This document shows positions 38,296 through 46,802 of a stretch of DNA of 64,000 nucleotides, in pieces. Source of the DNA: BNWE01 sp964369545 (GTDB taxonomy: Bacteria; Pseudomonadota; Alphaproteobacteria; UBA3830); assembly GCA_964369545.1 (NCBI GenBank), contig CAYJFA010000002.1, positions 1 to 64,000 on the forward strand, given 5' to 3'. The position numbers and the translations under genes were made by a program. The notes under the pieces were generated by a model. It did not search any database and was not told the DNA's origin. It saw nothing but the letters and a program-made list of their open reading frames with translations. Position 1 is the stretch's first letter. Each line of letters opens with the position of its first letter.

Positions 38296-40521
38296 TTATC
38301 TTCCGATAATTTCACGTTTTCCTACATGATTGGCCGACGACACAATCCCTGCCGTTTCCATCATATCGATTATTCTTGCCGCTCTGTTATACCCTATTTT
38401 TAAATGTCTTTGTATAAAGCTGGTCGATGCTTTTCCTTCTCTTAAGATTAAAGAAACAGCCTCTTTATACATGGGATCATCACCATCACCGTCAATCGCG
38501 GAATTATCGCTGTTTTCCTCATCTTCATCAAGAATTGTTGTAATGTATTGAGGCTCTCCTTGCTCTTTTAAATAAGACGTGATTTTTTCCACTTCAGAAT
38601 CACTAACAAAGGGGCAGTGAATTCTGGTTATCCTACCTCCAGATGCCATATAAAGCATATCTCCTTGTCCAAGAAGTTGTTCAGCGCCTTGTTCTCCAAG
38701 AATGGTTCTACTATCTATTTTTGAACTAACCTGAAAGCTGATTCTTGTTGGGAAATTAGCTTTAATTGTGCCGGTAATGACGTCAACGGATGGACGCTGA
38801 GTGGCCATGATGAGATGAATACCTGCCGCGCGAGCCATTTGAGCTAATCGTTGCACGGTGATTTCAATATCTTTTCCTGCGACAAGCATTAAATCAGCCA
38901 TTTCATCGACTATTATTACGATATATGGAAGTTCATCCATTTCCATTGTTTGCTCTTCATATATCGGCGCGCCTGTTTCTGGATTAAATCCAGTGTGTAT
39001 TCGGCGTGTAATTGCTTCTCCGCTTTTTTTCAGACTTGATATTTTGGAGTTATATCCTTCAATGTTTCGAACACCGACTTTTGACATTGCTTTGTATCTG
39101 GACTCCATTTCTCGAACAGCCCATTTTAATGCAATAACAGCTTTTTTAGGATCTGTAACAACTGGAGTCAATAAATGCGGAATGTCGTCATATACAGAGA
39201 GTTCCAGCATTTTGGGATCTATCATAATAAATTTACATTCATCCGGAGAAAGTTTATATAATAACGATAAAATCATCGCATTGATACCTACTGATTTACC
39301 GGATCCGGTTGTGCCGGCTATCAGTAAATGCGGCATTTTTGCGAGATCGGCCACTATTGCACCGCCGGATATGTCCTTACCTAGCGCGATCGGAAGAGCA
39401 TTTGCGGATTTTATATATATATTAGATTCTAAAAGTTCTCGTAAATAAACGGTTTGGCGTTTTGTATTCGGAAGTTCTATTCCAAGGGCATTTCTGCCAG
39501 GAATTACGGCAACTCTAGCCGAAACTGCACTCATATATCTCGCGATATCGTTTGATAATCCGATAACTCGCGAAGATTTAATTCCAGCTGCGGGTTTAAG
39601 CTCATACAATGTAACAACAGGACCAGGACTAATTCCTGTGATTTCTCCGTTAATACCGAAATCTTCCAGCACATTAAGTAAATTTTGCGATCTTATTTTC
39701 AACTCTGAGTCCGAGAGTTTTTCTTCATAAAACGGTGCTTCTTTTAATAAAGAAACAGGAGGTAAGAAAAATCCATTTGCACGTTTTTGTTGTGCAGCAG
39801 TTTTTTTATTATTTTTCTGCACAGATAATCGCGTTCTTATTTTTGGTTCATTTGAAAACTCGCAAGGAATATCGTTATCTTTTTGCAGTATAAAACCCAA
39901 TTTTATATCGCTGATTCTTTCAATTAATTCTGTTGAAAAGATTTTATTTTTTAGAAAAACAATCATTTTTTTCAAAAGATTGAAAATAGAAAAATTTAAT
40001 CTTGTGGCGACGATAAGGCTGATAATAAATATCAAAAAGATCGTGCCAAGCACAGTTGGGTAAACGAATTTTTGCGGATAGCGAGCGATTGATTCTTTTA
40101 TAATATCGAAAATCCAATTTCCAATAATACCGGAACTTAGATATTTTACATTGTAAATTGCTGATATTATTGAAAAAAATATACAGGAAATAATACTAGC
40201 TATGATTCTGAAGAAAGATATAAAATGATATTTGACCATTTGATATCCAAATGACATTAGTATTATTGAAAATATATATGATGCAGCGCCAAAAAATTGA
40301 ACCATAATATCTGCATAGTAGCTTCCTGCAAATGAAAGAATGTTGGATGCTTGCCCATCTATTGCTGTGTTAAAAGAGGGATCTTCTGAACAATATGATA
40401 TTAAAGCCATTATTGTGGCTAGGGATACAAATAATAAAGCAATGCCAAAAAGTTCGAGGAATCGAGTATATAAACTGAATATTAATTCTTTACATATATC
40501 AATATAACTTTTTCTATTCAT
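38296..40521 (-). CDS. ftsK: DNA translocase FtsK
   Basis: This 741-residue septal DNA pump has four to five N-terminal membrane helices (up to about residue 180), a short linker and an alpha/beta motor. The Walker A site is LIAGTTGSGKSV, the Walker B region is LPYIVIIVDEMADLM, and the segment ATQRPSVDVITG follows. The C-terminal winged-helix gamma domain (SFIQRHLKIGYNRAARIIDMME) recognises polar KOPS sites. It acts at the divisome to clear and resolve the terminus region. The linker is much shorter than in E. coli, as in many small genomes. Confidence 0.96.
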   Translation of the reverse strand: MNRKSYIDICKELIFSLYTRFLELFGIALLFVSLATIMALISYCSEDPSFNTAIDGQASNILSFAGSYYADIMVQFFGAASYIFSIILMSFGYQMVKYHFISFFRIIASIISCIFFSIISAIYNVKYLSSGIIGNWIFDIIKESIARYPQKFVYPTVLGTIFLIFIISLIVATRLNFSIFNLLKKMIVFLKNKIFSTELIERISDIKLGFILQKDNDIPCEFSNEPKIRTRLSVQKNNKKTAAQQKRANGFFLPPVSLLKEAPFYEEKLSDSELKIRSQNLLNVLEDFGINGEITGISPGPVVTLYELKPAAGIKSSRVIGLSNDIARYMSAVSARVAVIPGRNALGIELPNTKRQTVYLRELLESNIYIKSANALPIALGKDISGGAIVADLAKMPHLLIAGTTGSGKSVGINAMILSLLYKLSPDECKFIMIDPKMLELSVYDDIPHLLTPVVTDPKKAVIALKWAVREMESRYKAMSKVGVRNIEGYNSKISSLKKSGEAITRRIHTGFNPETGAPIYEEQTMEMDELPYIVIIVDEMADLMLVAGKDIEITVQRLAQMARAAGIHLIMATQRPSVDVITGTIKANFPTRISFQVSSKIDSRTILGEQGAEQLLGQGDMLYMASGGRITRIHCPFVSDSEVEKITSYLKEQGEPQYITTILDEDEENSDNSAIDGDGDDPMYKEAVSLILREGKASTSFIQRHLKIGYNRAARIIDMMETAGIVSSANHVGKREIIGR

Positions 40522-40550
40522 AATTTTCTGAAAGATTTTTGATTTTGTTT

Positions 40551-41153
40551 TTAAATGACATCGAGTTTAATATCGCATACTAAATTATTGTATGGAACGC
40601 TTTGCAGTTCTGTTTCAAAAACGACCCTTTGGTTTGGAAGCAGTTTCTTATACATTAAATCATGAGTCCAGCTTTTTTTATATGATGATTTGCTTTTTTT
40701 TTCTATAATAGATTCATCTTCCTTTAGTGAAATAGTAATACTCGGAAGTATTTGTACTTCATTTGAAGTATTTACAAGTTCTCCTTTTAGACCCATATAT
40801 AATTTATTTCCTTTTTGAACGAAGAAATTCGATATATTTTGTATAACCAATGTTTTTTTTGCATCGGTTCCTGCGTTAACGCCAAGTACGCGATATAATT
40901 CAACAATAGGAGGCCATATTTTTATTATTGTGTTTTTCGTAAAAAATATAGAAAAAATAGATATAAAAACAACGAACCAAAAAAACGTCCATTTTATGAT
41001 ATGGGGAACGTTATTTTTATTTTCTAAAATTTTTTCTGCTGCAGACTGATGCCACGTTGTACCGCAAATAGCGCATCTTACCATTTTACTCTCTCCAATG
41101 GCTTCAGCTTGCACCGAATATTTGCTATGGCATGCTGGGCAGATGACGATCAT
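40551..41153 (-). CDS. Zinc-ribbon membrane protein (MJ0042 finger, DUF3426-like)
   Basis: The 200-residue protein begins with a four-cysteine finger (C5, C8, C27, C30: CPACHSKY ... VRCAICGTTW), has one membrane helix near residues 53-72, and a periplasmic beta-rich domain with LVIQNISNFFV and ENVVFETEL-like strands. Alphaproteobacteria often have such a protein next to ftsE/ftsX or lpxC genes; its role is not known. It is followed by ftsK with a 29-base gap and preceded by lpxC. Confidence 0.75.
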   Translation of the reverse strand: MIVICPACHSKYSVQAEAIGESKMVRCAICGTTWHQSAAEKILENKNNVPHIIKWTFFWFVVFISIFSIFFTKNTIIKIWPPIVELYRVLGVNAGTDAKKTLVIQNISNFFVQKGNKLYMGLKGELVNTSNEVQILPSITISLKEDESIIEKKSKSSYKKSWTHDLMYKKLLPNQRVVFETELQSVPYNNLVCDIKLDVI

Positions 41154-41180
41154 TGTTGTTTATATCTCCAAATTTGTATT

Positions 41181-42020
41181 TTAATTATAGTCTCTAAATA
41201 ATTCCACAAGCAACTGATTATTAAGCTGATGTCCAGGACAAAATCCATCATATCTTCCAATAATTTCATATTGAGAAAGAGACAAATCACCGATGACATC
41301 CAATATTTTATGACGTATCGGTTCATTGGAATATCGCAATCCGTTTTTATTTATCGGAATGCCATTATTATCAAAAACAATCGTGTTTTCTAGAGATACG
41401 CCAAGCGCCAGATTATTTTTACGAAGATATTCCGCGTCAGCAAAAAAACCGAATGTTCTTGCCGCCGCTATATCTTGCTCAAAATTATCGATTGAATCAT
41501 TATATGAAAATGGCGCAGTTTTTAATCCTTTACTAAGATAGTCACACTCAATATTGATAATAAAAGAGTCAGATGGTGAAAAAGCGGCCCATCTTCTATC
41601 ATCTCCAACTTTTATAGTTTTTATGATTTGTAATGTTTTCTTTTCTTTTGATTGCCTTTGAATTCCCGCAGAGGAAATTGCTTTTACAAACGGTAAGGCA
41701 CTGCCATCCAACAATGGGATTTCTTCACCATCTGTTTTTATTATAGCATTTGTTATTCCAAGCGAATAAAAAGCGGCGGATAAATGTTCGATCACGGATA
41801 CACTGATGTTAAATTGATTTGATATTTTTGTGCACATATTTGTTGCAGATACATTTTTGTAATTTGCGATAATCAGATTTTTGCTTTGATCAATATCTTT
41901 GCGAATGTATGCGATTCCATAATCTTCGGGAGCCGGAAAAATAGAAATAGCGCAGTGGTTTCCGCTGTGAACCCCAATTCCATCTATGGATATTTCTGAT
42001 TTCAATGTAGCCTGGTACAT
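41181..42020 (-). CDS. lpxC: UDP-3-O-acyl-GlcNAc deacetylase LpxC
   Basis: The 279-residue enzyme removes the acetyl group from UDP-3-O-acyl-GlcNAc, the committed step of lipid A synthesis. Zinc and catalytic motifs are visible: VIEHLSAAF, IPLLDGSALPFV, RHKILDVIGDLSL and CPGHQLNNQL. It is about 25 residues shorter than E. coli LpxC, mainly at the C-terminus. Presence implies an LPS outer membrane. It is the first gene of the minus-strand run lpxC, zinc-ribbon gene, ftsK, lolA. Confidence 0.95.
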   Translation of the reverse strand: MYQATLKSEISIDGIGVHSGNHCAISIFPAPEDYGIAYIRKDIDQSKNLIIANYKNVSATNMCTKISNQFNISVSVIEHLSAAFYSLGITNAIIKTDGEEIPLLDGSALPFVKAISSAGIQRQSKEKKTLQIIKTIKVGDDRRWAAFSPSDSFIINIECDYLSKGLKTAPFSYNDSIDNFEQDIAAARTFGFFADAEYLRKNNLALGVSLENTIVFDNNGIPINKNGLRYSNEPIRHKILDVIGDLSLSQYEIIGRYDGFCPGHQLNNQLLVELFRDYN

Positions 42021-42113
42021 AATGATGTTCCCGTTGGTTGATTTTTACCAACATTTATTATAAGTCTTATTATATTATTATCAAATTATATTATTATCAA
42101 ATAGGAATTAATC

Positions 42114-42380
42114 ATGAATTCGTCGGATGCAAATAAACTGCGGCAGTATATAGAAAAAATTGAGAATTTAGAAGTAGAAAAAATTGAAATTCAAGAGCAT
42201 ATCTCTGATGTTTTTGGGCAGGCGAAATCAGATGGTTTTGATCCAAAAATCATGAAAAGAATTATTAAATTGAAGAAAATGAAAACGGAAGATCGCGAAA
42301 CAGAAGACTTTTTGTTAGACAGTTATATGTTGGCACTTGGATTGACATCAGAGAATAATTCTAGTTTACAAGAGTCTTAA
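42114..42380 (+). CDS. gapR: GapR-family DNA-binding protein (DUF2312)
   Basis: The 88-residue helical protein starts with KLRQYIEKIENLEVEKIEIQ and continues IKAVYxxAK-like as ISDVFGQAKSDGFDPKIMKRIIKLKKM, the DUF2312 signature. GapR binds overtwisted AT-rich DNA in front of replication forks and helps topoisomerases in Caulobacter; it is nearly confined to Alphaproteobacteria. It heads the plus-strand run to pgeF and prs, 93 bases from lpxC on the other strand. Confidence 0.9.
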   Translation: MNSSDANKLRQYIEKIENLEVEKIEIQEHISDVFGQAKSDGFDPKIMKRIIKLKKMKTEDRETEDFLLDSYMLALGLTSENNSSLQES

Positions 42381-42396
42381 AAAGGCAGAATAATAT

Positions 42397-43155
42397 ATGG
42401 AAGTAGTTGCTTTTTCTAGCAAACTTAAGCAATTTAATGGTATTTCTCATGCGTTTTGTGGAAAAAAATCAGGGAAAAGTTTAAGTTTTTTTTCATCTCT
42501 TAATTGTTCGAAATATGTCGGAGATGATGAGTTGAATGTTAATGAAAATCGCAAGATTGTAACTGAATTTATTGGAGCATCCAAGCTTATAACATTGCAT
42601 CAAACTCACAGTAATATTTGCGTTGAAATAACAGGAAACAGCGAAGGTGATATCGATGCTGATGCAATGGTTACCCGCGCAAAAAATGTAGCGATAGGCG
42701 TTTTAACAGCTGATTGCGCTCCGATTTTATTTTATGACTCGAAGGAAAATATTGTTGGAGCAGTACATGCTGGCTGGCGTGGAGCTGCATTTGGCGTTAT
42801 TGAATCTACTATAAGGAAAATGGAAAAAGCAGGCAGCAATCCAAAAAATATAATTGTTGCGATTGGTCCTTGTATCGGCAAAAACAGCTATGAAGTTGAT
42901 GAAGAATTTATGCGGAATTTCCACGATAAGGGTGATTGTTTTTGTCTCGTGAATCATAAATTACACTTTGATCTTCCTAAATTCTGCTATAAAAAATTAA
43001 TTGAATGCGGTTTGCAAAAAGAAAATATTGATATATTGAATATCGATACATTTGAGGATAGTGAGAATTATTTTAGCTATCGATTTGCAACCAAAAATTC
43101 TAACGGAGTCTGTGGACGTCAAATTTCCGCAATATGTTTAATGGGTTTTGAGTGA
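42397..43155 (+). CDS. pgeF: Purine nucleoside phosphorylase-like laccase-domain protein (YfiH/PgeF)
   Basis: The 252-residue protein carries the YfiH signatures: LHQTHSNICVE, ADAMVT, GVLTADCAPILFYD, VGAVHAGWRGAAFGV (histidine, cysteine and histidine of the metal site), IGPCIGKNSYEVDEEF and FSYRFATKNSNGVCGR. This family has peptidoglycan-editing and purine nucleoside phosphorylase activities. Its stop overlaps the ATG of prs by one base (TGATG). Confidence 0.93.
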   Translation: MEVVAFSSKLKQFNGISHAFCGKKSGKSLSFFSSLNCSKYVGDDELNVNENRKIVTEFIGASKLITLHQTHSNICVEITGNSEGDIDADAMVTRAKNVAIGVLTADCAPILFYDSKENIVGAVHAGWRGAAFGVIESTIRKMEKAGSNPKNIIVAIGPCIGKNSYEVDEEFMRNFHDKGDCFCLVNHKLHFDLPKFCYKKLIECGLQKENIDILNIDTFEDSENYFSYRFATKNSNGVCGRQISAICLMGFE

Positions 43156-44021
43156 TGGAAATTGTTTATACAAAGAAAACGGAAAAATTAGCGAAAAGTG
43201 TTGCTGAAAAAACGTCATTTTCTGCATTTCCTACAAATATAAGACAGTTTAATAACCGCGAGATTTCAGTATCTATCCGAAAGTCATTTCATGATGCGGT
43301 GGTGATAGCGTCTACCGAAACAAATGATGATTGGATAGAGCTTTTTATGTTACTGGATGCATTGAGAAATTCATCTAATATCACGTTATGTTTATCGTAT
43401 ATGGGATATTCAAGGCAGGATCAGGGATCTGTGAATGAATCTTTTGCCGCAGGATTGTTTCCAAAATTGCTCGAGTCGATGAATATATCGCAATGCATTG
43501 TTATAGATAATCACAATGAACCGTTATTTCGTATTCCGATAATACATCTTAGCGCTCAAGATATCTTTGAAAAAGATATATCGGAAAAATACGAGTCTAA
43601 TCAAATAGTTATTGTTTCTCCTGATCTTGGTGGTGTTCGCAGAGCTTATAATATCGCGAAATCTTTGCAATGCGAATTTGCCATCTGTAATAAAGCTAAA
43701 AATGTTTTTGGTGAATTAAAAAGAGTAGACCATATTGGCAGTGTGAAAGATAAAATCTGTGTTTTAATTGATGATATGATCGATTCTGGAGCTACATTGT
43801 GTTATGCGGCTGATTCGTTGATTAAGTCTGGAAGCCGCGGAGTTGTCGCATATTGCACGCACGGTATTCTATCAAATGGATCAATAGAACGAATAGAAAA
43901 ATCTCCTATATCAGAGGTGATTTTAACAAATACTATTTGCAAAGCCGAAAATCTTTCGAGGAAATTCAGAAAATTACCAATTGATTCGTTGATAGTAGAT
44001 GCAATTCAATGTATAGTATAG
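43155..44021 (+). CDS. prs: Ribose-phosphate pyrophosphokinase, short divergent form
   Basis: The 288-residue protein matches PRPP synthetase: IASTETNDDWIELFMLLDALR, LSYMGYSRQD (catalytic-loop arginine), VSPDLGGVRRAYNIAKSL and the PRPP motif VLIDDMIDSGATL. Typical enzymes have about 310-315 residues; the N-terminal FxDGE motif is FNNRE, and the D-x-H motif before the middle loop is changed to IDNHNE. The ATG at 43155 (rather than GTG three bases upstream) sits in the pgeF stop. The position prs-rplY-pth is standard. PRPP synthesis is likely, with some doubt because of the altered motifs. Confidence 0.8.
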   Translation: MEIVYTKKTEKLAKSVAEKTSFSAFPTNIRQFNNREISVSIRKSFHDAVVIASTETNDDWIELFMLLDALRNSSNITLCLSYMGYSRQDQGSVNESFAAGLFPKLLESMNISQCIVIDNHNEPLFRIPIIHLSAQDIFEKDISEKYESNQIVIVSPDLGGVRRAYNIAKSLQCEFAICNKAKNVFGELKRVDHIGSVKDKICVLIDDMIDSGATLCYAADSLIKSGSRGVVAYCTHGILSNGSIERIEKSPISEVILTNTICKAENLSRKFRKLPIDSLIVDAIQCIV

Positions 44022-44061
44022 CAATCTCAATTTATGAATTTTATTTAGGGAAATAATTATA

Positions 44062-44685
44062 ATGGCTACTGTTATTTTAGAAGCAAAGAAGAGAGAAAAG
44101 GTTGGAACCGGGTCTGCTAGAGCAGATAGAAGAAGTGGTTTTGTTCCATGCGTAGTATATGGAGATGGCAGGGAATCGGAATCTGCTTGTATTTGCAAAA
44201 ATTTATTGGACAGATATGTTAACAAATCGAATTTTTTTTCTACTGTTTTTGAAATTACTGGGATAGATAAAAAAGGTCAGAAATTTGTTGTGAAAGATGT
44301 GCAATTTCATCCGGTAACGGATCGTCCGTTGCACGTTGATTTTATGAGAGTTGGTAAGGGAAGCAAGGTCACCGTCCGCGTTCCACTGCGTTTCGTTAAT
44401 GAATTAGCATCCCCAGGATTAAAAATGGGTGGCGTGCTGAACGTTTTGGTTCATGAAATGGATGTTGTCTGTGATCCTGATAATATTCCATCTGAAATTC
44501 AGATTGATTTAACCGGATTTGAGTTTCATCACACGGTCCATGCAAATGATGTAAATCTTGGAAATGATGTGAAGCTTCCAGCTGGTTGTAAAAATTTTAC
44601 GATTGCCACTGTTGTTGTTCCTACTATTTTAAAAAAGGAAGAAGAAACAGTTGCTGCACCTGGAGATGAAACAGCGAAGAGCTAG
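44062..44685 (+). CDS. rplY: 50S ribosomal protein L25 (CTC form)
   Basis: This 207-residue protein has the L25 beta-barrel (KVGTGSARADRRSGFVPCVVYGDG) that binds 5S rRNA and the CTC-type C-terminal domain (VHEMDVVCDPDNIPSEIQIDL). The Shine-Dalgarno is weak (AGGGAAATAA) but well placed before the ATG. It lies between prs and pth, as in many Alphaproteobacteria. Confidence 0.95.
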   Translation: MATVILEAKKREKVGTGSARADRRSGFVPCVVYGDGRESESACICKNLLDRYVNKSNFFSTVFEITGIDKKGQKFVVKDVQFHPVTDRPLHVDFMRVGKGSKVTVRVPLRFVNELASPGLKMGGVLNVLVHEMDVVCDPDNIPSEIQIDLTGFEFHHTVHANDVNLGNDVKLPAGCKNFTIATVVVPTILKKEEETVAAPGDETAKS

Positions 44686-44686
44686 T

Positions 44687-45274
44687 ATGGTAGAGTGTAT
44701 ATTATTTATAGGACTTGGAAATCCAGGTCCAGAATATGAAAATAATAGACACAATATAGGGTTTAAGGTAATTGAGGCGATAGCTAATGCTAACGCCTCT
44801 TCTGGTTTCAAAAAGATGTTATCTACTGAATTTTCTGTATATTCTTTTGGAAATAAGAAAATAATTCTCGCTAAACCTCAGACTTTTATGAATTTATCCG
44901 GACGATCAGTAAGATTTCTTGTGGATTTCTATAAAATTTCCATTAGCAATGTATACGTTTTTCATGATGATATAGACCTTGAATTTGCTAAAGTAAAAGT
45001 AAAAAACGGTGGGGGAAACGGCGGCCATAATGGGTTAAAGAGTATAGATGCTCTGATCGGAAAAGATTATTGGAGGATCAGAATAGGAGTCGGCCGTCCT
45101 CAGGAAAAATCCATGGTTTCGTCATATGTACTTCATGATTTTGATCAAATTCAATCTGATATTGTGAAGAATCTTTGTTTGGAAATTGCGAGAAATGTTT
45201 CAACCTTATTAGAAGACAGCAAAAAATTTGAGTCTGACATAAATCAAAAATTATCTAAAAATGACAGTAATTGA
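44687..45274 (+). CDS. pth: Peptidyl-tRNA hydrolase
   Basis: The 195-residue enzyme frees tRNA from dropped-off peptidyl-tRNA. The family motifs are FIGLGNPGPEYENNRHNIGF (catalytic histidine in the RHNIG motif), KPQTFMNLSG, VFHDDIDLEF, GGGNGGHNGLKSI and RIRIGVGRP. The start at 44687 follows the rplY stop by one base; an upstream in-frame start would sit within rplY and lengthen the N-terminus without reason. It overlaps tsaE by 14 bases. Confidence 0.96.
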   Translation: MVECILFIGLGNPGPEYENNRHNIGFKVIEAIANANASSGFKKMLSTEFSVYSFGNKKIILAKPQTFMNLSGRSVRFLVDFYKISISNVYVFHDDIDLEFAKVKVKNGGGNGGHNGLKSIDALIGKDYWRIRIGVGRPQEKSMVSSYVLHDFDQIQSDIVKNLCLEIARNVSTLLEDSKKFESDINQKLSKNDSN

Positions 45275-45755
45275 AAAATCGCAAGATGAGCTGATTTTTA
45301 AGTGTGTTTCTATAGAGGATACAAAGCATACTGCGGAATTTTTTGCGCAATTTGCAAAATCAGGGCAGTGTTTTGGATTGAGAGGTGGTCTTGGATATGG
45401 AAAAACGACCTTTTTTCAATATTTCATAAAATCATTAAATCCATTAATACAGGATATTACCAGTCCGACGTTTACAATAGTTCAAACGTATGCGAGTCCT
45501 ATTTCAGAGATATGGCATGTCGATTGCTATAGATTGAAGTACAGAGAGGAGTTCTTTGAATTAGGATTGGAAGAAGCGTGTGACCATTGCATAACAATAA
45601 TTGAATGGCCTGAAATTATTCAAGATCTTTTGCCGAAAAATACGATCAATATTGATTTTTCTATCGATTCTAAAAATAGTGATATGAGAATTATTAAATG
45701 TAATAACAAAAACATCTTGCAATATTCTGAATATCCTAATAAATTCACTCTATAA
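45261..45755 (+). CDS. tsaE: tRNA threonylcarbamoyladenosine synthesis ATPase TsaE
   Basis: The 164-residue P-loop protein has LRGGLGYGKTTFFQYF (Walker A), ITSPTFTIVQTY, IWHVDCYRL and a late IIEWPE motif, as in TsaE/YjeE. It helps TsaB and TsaD install t6A37 on ANN-decoding tRNAs; tsaB and tsaD are not in the window. The usual GDLGAGKT Walker sequence begins with GG here. It overlaps pth by 14 bases and is followed by tRNA-Gly. Confidence 0.93.
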   Translation: MTVIEKSQDELIFKCVSIEDTKHTAEFFAQFAKSGQCFGLRGGLGYGKTTFFQYFIKSLNPLIQDITSPTFTIVQTYASPISEIWHVDCYRLKYREEFFELGLEEACDHCITIIEWPEIIQDLLPKNTINIDFSIDSKNSDMRIIKCNNKNILQYSEYPNKFTL

Positions 45756-45764
45756 ACATTTTTA

Positions 45765-45838
45765 GCGGGTGTAGCTTAATGGTAAAGCTTTGGCCTTCCA
45801 AGCCAATGACGTGGGTCCGATTCCCATCACCCGCTCCA
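45765..45838 (+). tRNA. tRNA-Gly (anticodon TCC)
   Basis: The cloverleaf has acceptor GCGGGTG with CACCCGC, D arm TAGCTTAATGGTAAAGC, anticodon stem TTGGC/GCCAA with loop CTTCCAA (TCC), T loop GGTCCGATTCC, discriminator T and encoded CCA. It is nine bases behind tsaE and 100 bases ahead of the glycyl-tRNA synthetase genes, so the tRNA and its synthetase may be transcribed together. Confidence 0.95.
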
Positions 45839-45938
45839 TCTATTTGCATCAATATTCTAAAATAAAATATTGAAAAATATCGGATCGACGGCATTTTCTT
45901 TTTATGATAATTTTTAATGTAAATTGAGGCAGAGAATC

Positions 45939-46802
45939 ATGAATAGTAGCTTTCAAGAAATAATTTTTGCTCTCAGCAAATTTTGGGACGATTACGGATG
46001 TGCAATATTGCAGCCATATGATATGGAAGTGGGAGCGGGAACTTTTAGTCCCGATACATTGCTGCGATCTCTTGGAAAAAAAGGCTGGAAAGCTGCGCAC
46101 GTTCAGCCATGTCGTCGTCCCGCAGATGGCAGGTATGGAGAGAATCCGAATCGTGTTCATAAACTCCACCAATATCAGGTTGTAATAAAACCATCCCCAG
46201 ATGATATTCAAGATATTTATCTGAAAAGTTTAGAAGTAATTGGGATTGATTATAAAAATCATGATATTCGCTTTGTTGAAGATGATTGGGAGAGTCCAAC
46301 ACTTGGAGCTTCAGGTTTAGGATGGGAAGTATGGTGTGACGGTATGGAAATCACACAATTCACATATTTTCAGCAAGTCGGAGGATTTGCATGCTCTCCT
46401 GTAATGGTTGAACTAGCATATGGACTTGAGCGGATTGCTATGTTTCTGCAGTCTGTAGACAATGTCTATGATTTGAATTGGAATGGTAAAGAAGGCGCAG
46501 ATAAAATAACATACGGCGATGTGGCTTTTGAGCAAGAAGTACAATTTTCAAAATACTCCTTTGAATACGCAGATATTGAAATGCTGAAAGAGCATTTTAT
46601 CAATGTGGAAAAAGAATGTGCTAGATTGGCGAATGCAGATCTTCCGCTTGCGGCATATGATCAATGTATAAAGGCGAGTCATCTGTTTAATTTGTTGGAT
46701 GGGCGTGGGGCGTTGAGTGTTGCAGAGCGTGTTGATCGTATTTCCAGAGTCAGGGCGCTTGCGAAATTATGCTGCGAAGTACAGGTGAAAAATCATGAAT
46801 AA
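45939..46802 (+). CDS. glyQ: Glycyl-tRNA synthetase alpha subunit
   Basis: The 287-residue catalytic subunit of the alpha2beta2 enzyme contains FWDDYGCAILQPYDMEVGAGTFSPDTLLR (in part), VQPCRRPADGRYGENPNR, QVVIKPSPDDIQ, EDDWESPTLGASGLGWEVW and GMEITQFTYFQQVGG. The ATG at 45939 is supported by GAGG (45926-45929) nine bases upstream; a TTG five codons before is less likely. Its end overlaps glyS by eight bases. Confidence 0.97.
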   Translation: MNSSFQEIIFALSKFWDDYGCAILQPYDMEVGAGTFSPDTLLRSLGKKGWKAAHVQPCRRPADGRYGENPNRVHKLHQYQVVIKPSPDDIQDIYLKSLEVIGIDYKNHDIRFVEDDWESPTLGASGLGWEVWCDGMEITQFTYFQQVGGFACSPVMVELAYGLERIAMFLQSVDNVYDLNWNGKEGADKITYGDVAFEQEVQFSKYSFEYADIEMLKEHFINVEKECARLANADLPLAAYDQCIKASHLFNLLDGRGALSVAERVDRISRVRALAKLCCEVQVKNHE

